Of a stretch of DNA of 64,000 nt, positions 18,267 through 26,993 are shown piece after piece; position 1 is the first letter of the stretch; every line of letters begins with the position of its first letter. The notes beneath the pieces are model-generated. The model had not been told where the DNA came from, did no database searches, and saw nothing but the letters and a program-made list of their open reading frames with translations. The position numbers were made by a program, and so were the translations under genes. Source of the DNA: Thalassotalea piscium (GTDB taxonomy: Bacteria > Pseudomonadota > Gammaproteobacteria > Enterobacterales > Alteromonadaceae); NCBI RefSeq assembly GCF_030295935.1, contig NZ_AP027362.1, forward strand, positions 2,666,001-2,730,000. Direction: 5' to 3'.

Positions 18267-18569
18267 ATTATAAACTCTACATTTGTTATTAGCGGTTTTG
18301 TTAAGCTGCTATCAACTAAAACGATCCTTATCGATCAATTTCAAGCGCAAGCCATTTATTAAAGTATAAAGTTAGCACTTGCTTTTTTAAATAGCGATTT
18401 AAGTTTTGATATTTTTTAAATAATACCAGTTTCATTAAGTTAATTTTGACAAATTGGTGATAATCAAAAACGATACAATGATATAAATAGGGAGTTTAGC
18501 TAACTTTTTAGTAGCAATTGTAGTAGTTACGCTTAATTGAGGTGTAAACCATTGAAATTAAAGAGGTTG
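18267..18569. other. Intergenic region with a lone MITE2 end
   Basis: Only one short repeat is recognised: 18423-18438 reads ATACCAGTTTCATTAA, the terminal sequence of MITE family 2, with no partner end nearby. The rest probably holds the promoter of the minus-strand permease gene; no other structure is clear. Confidence 0.5.
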
Positions 18570-18682
18570 GGTGGCAACCCAAACAGCCACACTCCGGCAC
18601 ATGAGTCGTCTGCTGCGGTTGCTTCCTTCCGGACCTGGCCGAGTTCACAGAGTATCATTGCGAAGGGACCGAAAGGGTCACC
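18570..18682 (-). ncRNA. ffs: 4.5S RNA of the signal recognition particle
   Basis: The minus strand carries the SRP apical domain (GGCCAGGTCCGGAAGGAAGC, GGAA tetraloop and asymmetric loop) with a closing helix GGTGACCC near the start and GGGTTGCCACC at the end, giving about 113 nt. It is the bacterial short type without an Alu domain and binds Ffh. Ends are inferred from pairing. Confidence 0.95.
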
Positions 18683-18712
18683 ATAGATTGGCTACATTTA
18701 GTAACCGCGCAG

Positions 18713-18741
18713 ATTATCGCTAATAGATTAGCTCGTTGCAA
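18713..18741 (-). promoter_or_regulatory. Sigma-70 promoter of ffs
   Basis: On the minus strand TTGCAA (18741-18736), a 17-base spacer and GATAAT (18718-18713) are followed by a GC-rich CTGCGCGG discriminator. The start point would leave a 5' leader of roughly 20-25 nt before mature 4.5S RNA, as expected if RNase P trims it. Confidence 0.65.
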
Positions 18742-18757
18742 GTGTATTTAAGGGTTA

Positions 18758-19339
18758 TTATGCTAAGTGTGGATTTTTTGCACAAACATCGGTAAATAAT
18801 TGCTGAAAAGCAATTCTTGCTTGTTCTATATCTTCATTAACTTCAACTGAAGGCATGATAATTACGGCTTTCTTTCTAAAGTCGAATGCGATTGGTACCA
18901 CTGGTACGTTAGCTTGATTAGCAATGTGAAGAAAGCCTGTTTTCCAGTGGTTTACTTTACTACGAGTACCTTCGGGCGCTAATGCTAAAACTAGGGGGTG
19001 TCCGCGTTCAAAGTACTCCACCATTTGGCCTACAACACCATGGCGATGTTCTCGCTCTACAGGTATACCGCCAATACGTTGTAATAACCCTTTAACAGGC
19101 CAAACAAATATACTGTGTTTTCCTAAAAACTTAACCTTTAGTTGTAGTCTAAACATAACTAGGATCCCTAAGAAGAAATCCCAGTTAGACGTATGCGGCG
19201 CTACAGCAATAATAAATTGTTTACAGTCAGGTAATTGTCCTTCTATGCGCCAACCACACCATTGCAATATTTTAGCCGAAAGCCGAGCTAGAAATTGCCC
19301 TTCTCTCTTTGGAACATTAGCTGGCAGTACATAAGACAT
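18758..19339 (-). CDS. PlsC-type lysophospholipid acyltransferase family protein
   Basis: The 193-residue protein has acyltransferase block I HTSNWD (His49, Asp54; NHxxxD-like) and block III PEGTRS (about 124-129), as in 1-acylglycerol-3-phosphate acyltransferases. It is shorter than PlsC (about 245) and belongs to the short branch with HTSNWDFFLG, whose acceptor is not established. It begins 7 bp after the DUF3014 gene, so the two likely form an operon. Confidence 0.83.
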   Translation of the reverse strand: MSYVLPANVPKREGQFLARLSAKILQWCGWRIEGQLPDCKQFIIAVAPHTSNWDFFLGILVMFRLQLKVKFLGKHSIFVWPVKGLLQRIGGIPVEREHRHGVVGQMVEYFERGHPLVLALAPEGTRSKVNHWKTGFLHIANQANVPVVPIAFDFRKKAVIIMPSVEVNEDIEQARIAFQQLFTDVCAKNPHLA

Positions 19340-19346
19340 TTATACA

Positions 19347-20219
19347 TTACTCACGTGTTCGAGCAAGTTTCTCATTAATTTCTAACAACACTGACTTAAT
19401 GACTAGTAAATTATCTTTACCAATACGTAATAATAATTTATCAGCATCACTTAATTGCTCAATATCTTGGTCTTTATATTTATACATTACGCTTGGCCTG
19501 ACTAACGCTAAGGATTCTTTTGGTATTTCCATGTCGAGCACACGGGTAATAGCCTCATGTAAAACTTCAGTAAAGTTTTCATCTGGGTAACCTAATTCTG
19601 CGTATGCTTGGTCTATTAGTGGCTTAAGTTCAACATACCATTGCACCAATAAATCACTATCAATTGTACGCAATAGGTCTACATATAGGCTAAAGCGCTT
19701 GGTGACGTTCTCGTCCCATTGAATAGTAGCTTGTCCATCTTCTTCAACAACCTGCGCTGTAAATTTAGTTGTTGGTTTTACTAAAATACTGTGTTGGTAA
19801 GCGACATTACCTTTAGCAAAGTTGTCGGTAAAAACAACAAAACGGCGCACCATATCGTCATCAACTATCAGCTTTAATAGCTCATTACGCCAAGTGATTG
19901 TAGGTAATTTTTCTCTGATCCAACTATCACTTTGGTCCAACGTTGGTAAAGGTACTTCAGGCACAACTTCAGTAGGTTCCTCTATGGCCTGCGCTTCAGG
20001 TTCGACATACTCCACAGGCGTTAATACTTCAGGTAGTGGCTCTATAGCAACTTCTACTTCAGCTGGTTCCACTGGCGCTGCAACAACGCTAACAGGCTCT
20101 GGTTCCGGCGATGTGCTTTGATAAAAATACCCAATAATGGCAATAGCAACTAGAAAAACTATCGTCACAATTACCCATGATGAATTTGAATTATTTGTAC
20201 TACCAGATGAATTTTCCAT
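19347..20219 (-). CDS. DUF3014 family membrane-anchored protein
   Basis: The 290-residue protein has one N-terminal membrane span (VIVTIVFLVAIAIIGYFY, about 17-34), a Pro/Glu/Val-rich linker (about 38-95) and a helical domain (about 97-285) containing DDDMVRRFVVFTDNFAKG, which matches DUF3014. The domain probably faces the periplasm. The function is unknown. It precedes the PlsC-type gene by 7 bp. Confidence 0.82.
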   Translation of the reverse strand: MENSSGSTNNSNSSWVIVTIVFLVAIAIIGYFYQSTSPEPEPVSVVAAPVEPAEVEVAIEPLPEVLTPVEYVEPEAQAIEEPTEVVPEVPLPTLDQSDSWIREKLPTITWRNELLKLIVDDDMVRRFVVFTDNFAKGNVAYQHSILVKPTTKFTAQVVEEDGQATIQWDENVTKRFSLYVDLLRTIDSDLLVQWYVELKPLIDQAYAELGYPDENFTEVLHEAITRVLDMEIPKESLALVRPSVMYKYKDQDIEQLSDADKLLLRIGKDNLLVIKSVLLEINEKLARTRE

Positions 20220-20336
20220 ACATACCTATTCGTTAGTTGAAAATGAAAAATTAATGCGAAAATTATATTCGTTAGACTCTCGCTGAACAGAAGAAATAAA
20301 ACGTATAAAACAATATACGTATATTATCCCTTTCAC

Positions 20337-20372
20337 CTATTGCACCGCTTTTTCGACACAGTTGCAATAGGC
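20337..20372. terminator. Hairpin downstream of maiA
   Basis: A perfect 9-bp stem CCTATTGCA/TGCAATAGG encloses an 18-base loop, between maiA and the DUF3014 gene. It has no T-run, so a terminator role is only possible. Confidence 0.35.
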
Positions 20373-20405
20373 AATTAAGATTTTGATACATTTATTCAAT
20401 AAATG

Positions 20406-21044
20406 CTAGTTGGCATCGGCTTGATTTTCAGGAAGTGCATCAATAAAAGCTGGGTGTTGGTTACAACGCTCAACAATTGCTGTGATAAGCGGAAATGGTT
20501 TCATATCAAGATTAAAGCGAAGCGCGTTATATACTTGTGGCACTAAACAAATATCTGCCAAAGTTATGTTGTCACCGAAGCAATATAAGCCAGAGGTTTT
20601 CGCTAGTTTTTTTTCTATTGCAGTAAATCCAAGCGACATCCAGTGGTGGCTCCAACCAAGCTTTTGCTCTTCGGACACGCCTAACTGTTTTACTAAATAT
20701 TGTTGAACACGCAAATTATTAACAGGATGGATCTCACATGCTACGTCATACGCTAACGCCTTCACATGCATTTTATCTTCTAGGTTCTTTGGATAAATAG
20801 CATTTTCAGGATATTTTTCATCAAGGTAGTCCATAATTGCTAACGATTGGTTTAACACAAATTGACCATCAACAAAGCTAGGCACAAGATGTGTGGGGTT
20901 AAGCTCAACATAATCTTCGCTATGCTGCTCACCACCATTTTTAACTAAATGAACAGGAATAGACTCGAAAGCAAGCTTTTTTAAATGTAAAACAATACGC
21001 ACACGGTACGCAGCCGATGAACGCCAATAACCATATAGTTTCAT
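20406..21044 (-). CDS. maiA: Maleylacetoacetate isomerase (zeta-class GST)
   Basis: The 212-residue protein has the zeta-GST active-site motif RSSAAYRVRI at residues 8-17, the thioredoxin-like GSH site NPTHLVPSFVDG and NQSLAIMDYLDEKYP, then the helical C-domain. It converts maleylacetoacetate to fumarylacetoacetate in Phe/Tyr breakdown. That suits the neighbourhood: tyrR and phhAB lie just upstream on the same strand. No hmgA or fah homologue is in the window. Confidence 0.92.
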   Translation of the reverse strand: MKLYGYWRSSAAYRVRIVLHLKKLAFESIPVHLVKNGGEQHSEDYVELNPTHLVPSFVDGQFVLNQSLAIMDYLDEKYPENAIYPKNLEDKMHVKALAYDVACEIHPVNNLRVQQYLVKQLGVSEEQKLGWSHHWMSLGFTAIEKKLAKTSGLYCFGDNITLADICLVPQVYNALRFNLDMKPFPLITAIVERCNQHPAFIDALPENQADAN

Positions 21045-21174
21045 ATATAATAAAATTTTAATTTGTGAACTGTAGTTGAAATGTTATCTGATTAAATTAA
21101 TCACGCAACTTAAAGCTAAAGTTAGATCAGTTATCTTTGTGGCTGTTTGTTTACATAATACAAAGGCATAAAAA

Positions 21175-21197
21175 AACCCCAGTAGAGCATTGGGGTT
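21175..21197 (-). terminator. Terminator of tyrR
   Basis: The stem AACCCCA/TGGGGTT has a 9-base loop and is followed on the minus strand by TTTTTTA. It begins six bases after the tyrR stop. Confidence 0.85.
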
Positions 21198-21202
21198 CGT
21201 CA

Positions 21203-22753
21203 TTAAATTTTAACTGTTTTTTTATTAATGTCGTATTCTCGTAGTTTGTTAGCAATTGCTGTATGGCTTAAACCAAGTTTTTTTGCTAACTGGCGAGTAC
21301 TTGGATACGCAGGGTAAAGCTTGCGCAATAAGTCAGCCTCATAACTTTTGACTGCTGCATCAAGTGTACCTTCAAACTCTTGCTCTAAATACCCATGCTC
21401 GCGTGTGTATGCTGGCAATTGTAAGTGAGATGTCATAACCACATGACCTTCCATTAATGAAACAGCACGGATCAATACATTTTCAAGTTGCCGAACATTA
21501 CCTGGCCAAGGGTAATGTTCGATAAAATCTCTACAATCGTCTGATAAACTGACAACACTTTTTCCAATACGTTGCCCAAACTTTGCCGTAAAGAATTCGG
21601 CTAATGGAATAATATCTGATCGTCTTTCTCTTAATGAAGGGATATTAAGCCCTAGCACATTTAAGCGATAATATAAGTCTTCTCTAAACTCACCTTTAGC
21701 AACCATAGCAAGTAAATCACGATTAGTAGAGCCTATAATTCGTACATTAACATTAATTTCGCTTTCGTCATCGACGCGTCTAAAGATACCGTCTTGGATC
21801 ACTCTAAGTAACTTAGTTTGTAACTTAGGTGACATTTCACCAACACCATCGAGAAATATTGAACCGCCATCAGCCAATTCAAACAAGCCCCGTTTACTGT
21901 TTACACCACCAGGAACACCTACACCGAACAGTTCTGTCTCTGCCGCCTCGTCTGGTAAAGATGCACAATTTAATGTCATAAATGGACGTTCAGCTCTATC
22001 ACTTGCTGCATGACAAGCCCGTGCAATAAGCTCCTTACCTGTGCCTGTTTCACCGATAATTAACATTGAAGAGTCAAGTAAGGCCATGCGTTTAGCCTCT
22101 CTTATCACTTTGCGCATAGCACCACTGCTTGCTTGAATACCAGCAAAGTTATTTTCATTGGCTTGTTTAAAGGCGCTAATTTGTTGGCCTAAACGTGCTT
22201 CTGACTTTAGAATAAGTACTGCACCAGCTAATACTTGCTCGCCTTCATTGTCTGATACATGTATAGGCATAATGTCAGCAACAAAATCATCGTCGTGTAT
22301 TTTCACACGTCTGGTTTGCGCCAAAACCTCTTGAGCATCTAACCAGCGATTGAAATTAAAGCCTTTAAGCCAATTGCCAATGTGCTCACCGACTAATTCT
22401 TTCTCGCTACTTCCCATAGTAAAAGCAGCAACGTTGTTAATCATTCGTATATTGCCTTTGCCATCAATTGAAATAAAGGGATCTGGAAAGGTTTTAATTA
22501 AGGTTTCTAATTCATGGCGCTCTCGCTCAAAGGGCATAAACTTAGTAGTTTTTACATCAACAACACCTTCTATAAGACGTAACTGCGGCATAAAAGACTG
22601 TAATTCCGAAAACTCAAGATCAGGAATATTAATATAAATTTTTCCAGGACGTCTTAATTCTATCCCTCTCAAGTCAATCTCTCGCTCGACAAAAATCCTT
22701 AAAACATCTTGGGCAATACCGACGCGATCTTGACAACCAATTTCCAAACGCAT
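21203..22753 (-). CDS. tyrR: Transcriptional regulator TyrR of aromatic amino acid metabolism
   Basis: The 516-residue protein starts MRLEIGCQDRVGIAQDVLRI, an ACT domain (1-70), followed by a PAS domain (about 80-130), an AAA+ domain with Walker A GETGTGKE and Walker B-type SIFLDGVGE, and a C-terminal Fis-like HTH (STRQLAKKLGLSHTAIANKL). The GAFTGA loop needed to contact sigma-54 is replaced by GVGVPGG, as in classical TyrR, which acts with sigma-70. A TyrR-box-like palindrome lies 63 bp upstream of its start, suggesting autoregulation, and another precedes phhA. Confidence 0.95.
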   Translation of the reverse strand: MRLEIGCQDRVGIAQDVLRIFVEREIDLRGIELRRPGKIYINIPDLEFSELQSFMPQLRLIEGVVDVKTTKFMPFERERHELETLIKTFPDPFISIDGKGNIRMINNVAAFTMGSSEKELVGEHIGNWLKGFNFNRWLDAQEVLAQTRRVKIHDDDFVADIMPIHVSDNEGEQVLAGAVLILKSEARLGQQISAFKQANENNFAGIQASSGAMRKVIREAKRMALLDSSMLIIGETGTGKELIARACHAASDRAERPFMTLNCASLPDEAAETELFGVGVPGGVNSKRGLFELADGGSIFLDGVGEMSPKLQTKLLRVIQDGIFRRVDDESEINVNVRIIGSTNRDLLAMVAKGEFREDLYYRLNVLGLNIPSLRERRSDIIPLAEFFTAKFGQRIGKSVVSLSDDCRDFIEHYPWPGNVRQLENVLIRAVSLMEGHVVMTSHLQLPAYTREHGYLEQEFEGTLDAAVKSYEADLLRKLYPAYPSTRQLAKKLGLSHTAIANKLREYDINKKTVKI

Positions 22754-22815
22754 GAAGAATCCTCAAACGAAAAATACAATGATACCAGTGAGTGGTACTA
22801 TTTAGTGATTGCTAT

Positions 22816-22833
22816 TGTAAACTAATTGTTACA
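22816..22833. promoter_or_regulatory. TyrR box upstream of tyrR
   Basis: TGTAAA-CTAATT-GTTACA fits the TyrR consensus TGTAAA-N6-TTTACA with one change (G for T). It lies between the phhB terminator and the tyrR start, which suggests autorepression. Confidence 0.7.
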
Positions 22834-22842
22834 TTAAAAAAA

Positions 22843-22866
22843 AGCCCCCTGTGACAGGAGGCTTCT
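22843..22866 (-). terminator. Terminator of the phhAB operon
   Basis: The minus strand reads AAGCCTCCTGT-CA-CAGGGGGCTT-type stem-loop followed by TTTTTTAAT, about 20 bases after the phhB stop. Confidence 0.85.
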
Positions 22867-22886
22867 TTAATGAATGTAAGTAAATA

Positions 22887-23222
22887 TTACAGGAGTTGAT
22901 CAGTTTTAGCTGCACAAATAAAATCATTTTTGTGTAGCCCTTTAATAGCGTGGGTCCACCAGGTTACTGTAACCTTTCCCCATTCTAATAAAATAGCTGG
23001 GTGATGAAATTCTTCTTCTGCTAATTCAGACACTTTATTTGCAAATGCCCATGCAAGTTTGTAGTTTTTAAACTTATAAACACGCTCTAACATCATAATA
23101 CCGTCTCTAACCTCTGGCACCCAATCTGGTAACTGAGACATTAATTGATGTAATTCTTCTTCGCTTACTTTAGGTGCGTCAACATGACATGCTTCGCATT
23201 GTTGCGTTGATAATTCTGACAT
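22887..23222 (-). CDS. phhB: Pterin-4a-carbinolamine dehydratase
   Basis: The 111-residue protein begins [20 protein letters not shown] at ATG 23222, which has AAGGA upstream; a start at 23243 would overlap phhA and has no support. The active-site motif [21 protein letters not shown] (residues about 71-91) is intact. It dehydrates 4a-hydroxytetrahydrobiopterin made by PhhA, regenerating the cofactor. phhA lies immediately upstream with a 10-bp gap, so this is an operon. Confidence 0.94.
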   Translation of the reverse strand: MSELSTQQCEACHVDAPKVSEEELHQLMSQLPDWVPEVRDGIMMLERVYKFKNYKLAWAFANKVSELAEEEFHHPAILLEWGKVTVTWWTHAIKGLHKNDFICAAKTDQLL

Positions 23223-23232
23223 AGTTTTTTCC

Positions 23233-24042
23233 TTAACTCGCAATTTTTTCTTTTGGTGGAAATTTAGCAGGATGCAGACCTAAAGCTTGCGCTTCTTCAA
23301 CAAATGCTAAAATATCTTCTACTTCATACTTTCTAATATCGTCTAAATCACTTACTTTCGTCAATGTATAATATATTGGCTGTATTATATCGATACGATA
23401 AGGGGTTCTTAAAACATCAAGAATATTTAACTTTTTACGCTCTACTGTCTCACTGGTAAGCGCATACTCTGTTTCAGAGGGCGATGAAATAATCCCTCCT
23501 CCATAAACGCGCAAACCTTGTTCGGTTTCTAACAGCCCAAATTCAACAGTAAACCAATATAAACGCGCAAGAAAAACACGCTGCTCTTTAGTTGCATTCA
23601 GCCCCATCTGGCCATAGGCTTGAGTAAAGTCAGCAAACGATGAATTCGTTAATAATGGGCAATGACCAAATATTTCATGGAAAATATCAGGCTCTTGCAA
23701 GTAATCAAACTCTTCTCTTGTTCTGATAAAAGTAGCAACGGGAAACTTCCTTTCCGACAACAATCGGAAAAACTCACCAAAGCCAATCAATGCTGGAACT
23801 GGCGCACACTCCCAACCGGTTGTTTCTCGCAGCACTTTGCTTACTTCTTCTAACTGTGGAATACGGTTTGTTGGTAAGTTTAATTTTGCCAGACCTTCAT
23901 TATATTCATCGCATGCGGTGTTTTTAATGTTGGCCAATTGACGAGTAATTAATTCTTGCCATATAGTATTTTCTTCATCGCTCCAAGCAATATTTCCGTG
24001 CTCATCCGGAACTCTTGAAACATAATTTGTTGCCTTAGCCAT
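23233..24042 (-). CDS. phhA: Phenylalanine 4-monooxygenase
   Basis: The 269-residue monodomain enzyme is of the bacterial type. Iron ligands are His122 and His127 in [11 protein letters not shown] and Glu167 in [10 protein letters not shown]. It hydroxylates Phe to Tyr with tetrahydrobiopterin and O2. It heads the phhAB operon with tyrR and maiA downstream on the same strand. A TyrR-like box lies about 210 bp upstream, at the far end of a long intergenic region. Confidence 0.95.
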   Translation of the reverse strand: MAKATNYVSRVPDEHGNIAWSDEENTIWQELITRQLANIKNTACDEYNEGLAKLNLPTNRIPQLEEVSKVLRETTGWECAPVPALIGFGEFFRLLSERKFPVATFIRTREEFDYLQEPDIFHEIFGHCPLLTNSSFADFTQAYGQMGLNATKEQRVFLARLYWFTVEFGLLETEQGLRVYGGGIISSPSETEYALTSETVERKKLNILDVLRTPYRIDIIQPIYYTLTKVSDLDDIRKYEVEDILAFVEEAQALGLHPAKFPPKEKIAS

Positions 24043-24252
24043 AGGTTATTCCTTTTAATTACTGCTCAAGTACTCAACCAAAAGTTATCTTTTGGCTTCT
24101 GGACGCTAAACATTTATTATTAATTTGTTTATTGAATAGGTTGTTATACTTGAGATACAAACAAACTTGTCACATTAGTTACTATAATAGACTGAGTGTT
24201 GGCAGAAAAGCACCAATAAAAATTTGATTGTATTTTTAGCAACAATGAAATT

Positions 24253-24270
24253 TGTAACAAAAAAGTTACA
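24253..24270. promoter_or_regulatory. TyrR box upstream of phhA
   Basis: The perfect palindrome TGTAAC-AAAAAA-GTTACA matches the TyrR consensus spacing (18 bp) with two symmetric changes. It sits between sapF and phhA, about 210 bp before the phhA start, a distance more usual for activation with DNA bending than for repression. Confidence 0.65.
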
Positions 24271-24299
24271 CTCGTGATAAAAAGTGCGTTAGAAAAGGG

Positions 24300-25109
24300 T
24301 TATTTGGTCTTTGTTTTAGCTGTTGTTTGTTGCCTAACCAACTGAAACTGTTGGCTCATAATAAGCTTTTTAGTGTATTTATGTTGTGGGTTATTAAGAA
24401 CTTGTGATGTTTTACCTTGCTCGAGTACTTTTCCCTGACAAAGCACAATTATGTCATCACTAAAATGTTTCACAATACCCAAGTTATGACCTATAAGAAT
24501 ATATGCTAAACCCATTTGCTGCTGAAGATCGAGCAATAGGTTAATCATTTGAGAGCGTAAAGAAGGGTCGAGTGCACCTAAAGCTTCATCTAGAATAATA
24601 ACCTGTGGCTTTAAAATAATTGCTCGAGCTAATGAAATTCGCTGTTTTTGACCCCCTGAAAACATATGAGGATAAAAGCTCATGTGCTCTGCAAGAAGTC
24701 CCACTTTATGCAAGGTGTCTCTGATGAGCTGTACCCGCTCTTCTTCATTTAAATCCGTATTTAACAGAAGTGGCTCATCAAGAAGTTGTTCAATTGTTAA
24801 GCTAGGGTTTAATGTCGTGCCTGAGTCCTGAAATATCATACGAATATGCTGGCAACGTTGCTTAAAATTTCCTTGTTGTAAGCTTTGACCATTAAGCTTA
24901 ATTTCACCAGAGGTTATTGTTTCGGCGCCTACTAATAGTTTTGCTACAGTCGATTTACCAGAGCCAGTTTCTCCTACAATTGCTAATGTTTTATGCGCTT
25001 GTATTTGAAATGAAATAGGCTCAAGGGCTTTAATAATTCTATCTTTAAACCAAAGGTTTGATATTTGATAAGTTTTACTTAAATTAGTAACTTCTAAAAG
25101 TGCAGTCAT
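24300..25109 (-). CDS. sapF: SapF peptide ABC transporter ATPase
   Basis: The 269-residue ABC ATPase has Walker A GETGSGKST, signature FSGGQKQRISLARA, Walker B VIILDEALGALD and the switch His in LIGHNLG. It is the last gene of sapABCDF, starting 1 base after sapD. The Sap system imports peptides (also linked to antimicrobial-peptide resistance and K+ uptake in enterics). Confidence 0.93.
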   Translation of the reverse strand: MTALLEVTNLSKTYQISNLWFKDRIIKALEPISFQIQAHKTLAIVGETGSGKSTVAKLLVGAETITSGEIKLNGQSLQQGNFKQRCQHIRMIFQDSGTTLNPSLTIEQLLDEPLLLNTDLNEEERVQLIRDTLHKVGLLAEHMSFYPHMFSGGQKQRISLARAIILKPQVIILDEALGALDPSLRSQMINLLLDLQQQMGLAYILIGHNLGIVKHFSDDIIVLCQGKVLEQGKTSQVLNNPQHKYTKKLIMSQQFQLVRQQTTAKTKTK

Positions 25110-25110
25110 G

Positions 25111-26100
25111 TTAATAACTCTCTTTTAACGAAAAATGGCAGCTTACCTGATGCCCTTGATAGCTTTTAACCTTAGGTGCTTTAACACAGTCACGCTGTGC
25201 TCTAGGACAACGCGGACCTAATCGGCAGCCAATAGGTAAATGCTGCAACACGGGAATACTTCCAGGTAATGTCATTAAGCGCGACTTCACTGGAATGTGA
25301 ATATTTGCTTTAGGACTACTATCAACAAGTGCTCGAGTATAAGGATGGTAAGGTTTATTAAATATTTGCTCGGTAGTGCCTGCTTCAACAAATTGCCCCG
25401 AGTACATCACTGTTATGGTGTTGGTCCAATAAGTTACATTTTCAAGATCATGACTAATCAACAATATCGACATGTTTTTCAACTGATTTAAACTCGCCAG
25501 TAAACGAAATATTTGCCCTTGATTAGTACTCTCCATGGCCGCAGTTGGCTCATCTGCAATTAATAACAAAGGCCTTTTTGCTAACGCCATCGCTATCATC
25601 ACACGCTGACATAATGCCTCAGTGAGTTGGTGTGGGTAGCTTTTTAAGCATTTAACATGATCTTTAATACCTACCTTAAGTAATAAATTAACAGCGGCTA
25701 ATTTACGCTGTTGCCTTTTACTCCAAAAATGTCCTTCTAACTGTTGCGAATCGACAGCTTCTTCTAACTGCTCTCCAATAGTTGCGGTAGGGTCTAAGCA
25801 TGCCATTGGCTCTTGAAAAATCATTGCTACATCATTAGTAATGACGGCTTTGCGTTCTTCAGCTGACAATCGCATTAAGTCTTGCCCACGCCAATGAAAC
25901 CTGTCAGCATCAACTCGCCAGCGCTCATCTAACACACCCATTATCGCTTGTGCTAATAATGATTTACCAGAGCCAGACTCACCAACAAGCCCTCTTACTT
26001 CACCTTCTTTAATGGTTAAGCTTACTTTATCAACCGCAAGAATAGGTTCATTTTGGGTGAGTAATTCTATTGATAAGTTTCTAACATCAAGTAAATTCAT
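25111..26100 (-). CDS. sapD: SapD peptide ABC transporter ATPase
   Basis: The 329-residue ABC ATPase has Walker A GESGSGKSLL and Walker B LLIADEPTAAME, followed by the oligopeptide-transporter C-terminal domain with a Cys cluster (GCRLGPRCPRAQRDC, about 286-300) that may bind an Fe-S centre as in Dpp/Opp ATPases. The signature loop reads SYPHQLTEALCQRVMIAMA, with LTEAL in place of LSGGQ, a degenerate signature also characteristic of SapD. Its ATG overlaps the end of sapC. Confidence 0.93.
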   Translation of the reverse strand: MNLLDVRNLSIELLTQNEPILAVDKVSLTIKEGEVRGLVGESGSGKSLLAQAIMGVLDERWRVDADRFHWRGQDLMRLSAEERKAVITNDVAMIFQEPMACLDPTATIGEQLEEAVDSQQLEGHFWSKRQQRKLAAVNLLLKVGIKDHVKCLKSYPHQLTEALCQRVMIAMALAKRPLLLIADEPTAAMESTNQGQIFRLLASLNQLKNMSILLISHDLENVTYWTNTITVMYSGQFVEAGTTEQIFNKPYHPYTRALVDSSPKANIHIPVKSRLMTLPGSIPVLQHLPIGCRLGPRCPRAQRDCVKAPKVKSYQGHQVSCHFSLKESY

Positions 26101-26993
26101 TAGCTTTCTTTTCTCAGTTTAAGCGCATGACGCATACCTTCACCAACTAAGTTAGTAGCAACAACAGCAAATAGTATGGCTAAACCAGGTAAATATACGG
26201 TCCAAGGTGCAACATAAAAGTAATCAATACCACTAGCAAGCATTGCTCCCCATTCAGACATTGGTATTTGAGCGCCTAAGCCTAAAAAACCCAATGCTGC
26301 AATATCAAGAATTGCAGCTGATTGTGCCAAGGTAGCTTGACTAATAAGTTTTTCAATAATGTTAGGAAAAATTGAATAATGTAAAATACGTAATGAACCA
26401 GCACCGTCAAGTCGAGATGCAAGCACATAATCTTTACTGAACTCTTCTTTGACAGCATTACGGGTAATATGAATAAATTGCGGAATTAATACCATAACAA
26501 TTGCCCATAATGTGTTACTTAATCCTGGTCCTAAAATAGCGACAATGATAATCGCCATTAGCAATGATGGAATTGAAAGTATGACATCTAAAAAGTGGTT
26601 TAAGAAACTAGACTTTACCCCCTCGGTTAATGCAGAAATGGAACCAATAATAACACCAACAATCAGTGAAATAATTACAACTACAAAACTTAGGCCAAAA
26701 GTTAGTGAGGTTCCGTGCATTAGCCTAGACAACATGTCTCGACCTAAATTGTCGGTACCAAGTAAATAGCTTACATCACCATTTGCATGCCAAGACGGCG
26801 GCAGTAATATATCATTTAAGTGATTTTCGACAGGTGGATAAGGCGTAATTATTGGCGCAAAAATAGCTAAAGTCACTAAAAACACAAAGCAACCAAAACC
26901 AACCATTACAACAGGTGTTTGTTTAAACTTATACCACAACTGTAGCAGAGGCGTTGGAAACTCCTCTTCTTGATAAATTTTTTCACGTCCCAT
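26100..26993 (-). CDS. sapC: SapC peptide ABC transporter permease
   Basis: The 297-residue permease has an N-terminal span (VVMVGFGCFVFLVTLAIFAP) and five more spans. The BPD-transport EAA loop is ASRLDGAGSLRILHYSIFPN near residues 193-212. It overlaps sapB at its start (26983-26993) and sapD by one base, showing tight translational coupling. Confidence 0.93.
   Translation of the reverse strand: MGREKIYQEEEFPTPLLQLWYKFKQTPVVMVGFGCFVFLVTLAIFAPIITPYPPVENHLNDILLPPSWHANGDVSYLLGTDNLGRDMLSRLMHGTSLTFGLSFVVVIISLIVGVIIGSISALTEGVKSSFLNHFLDVILSIPSLLMAIIIVAILGPGLSNTLWAIVMVLIPQFIHITRNAVKEEFSKDYVLASRLDGAGSLRILHYSIFPNIIEKLISQATLAQSAAILDIAALGFLGLGAQIPMSEWGAMLASGIDYFYVAPWTVYLPGLAILFAVVATNLVGEGMRHALKLRKES

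Noticed and set aside
24043-24252. Sigma-54 promoter for phhA (TTGG...GCC near 24209)
   Set aside because: The GG and GC are 9 rather than 10 bases apart, and TyrR here lacks the sigma-54 contact loop.
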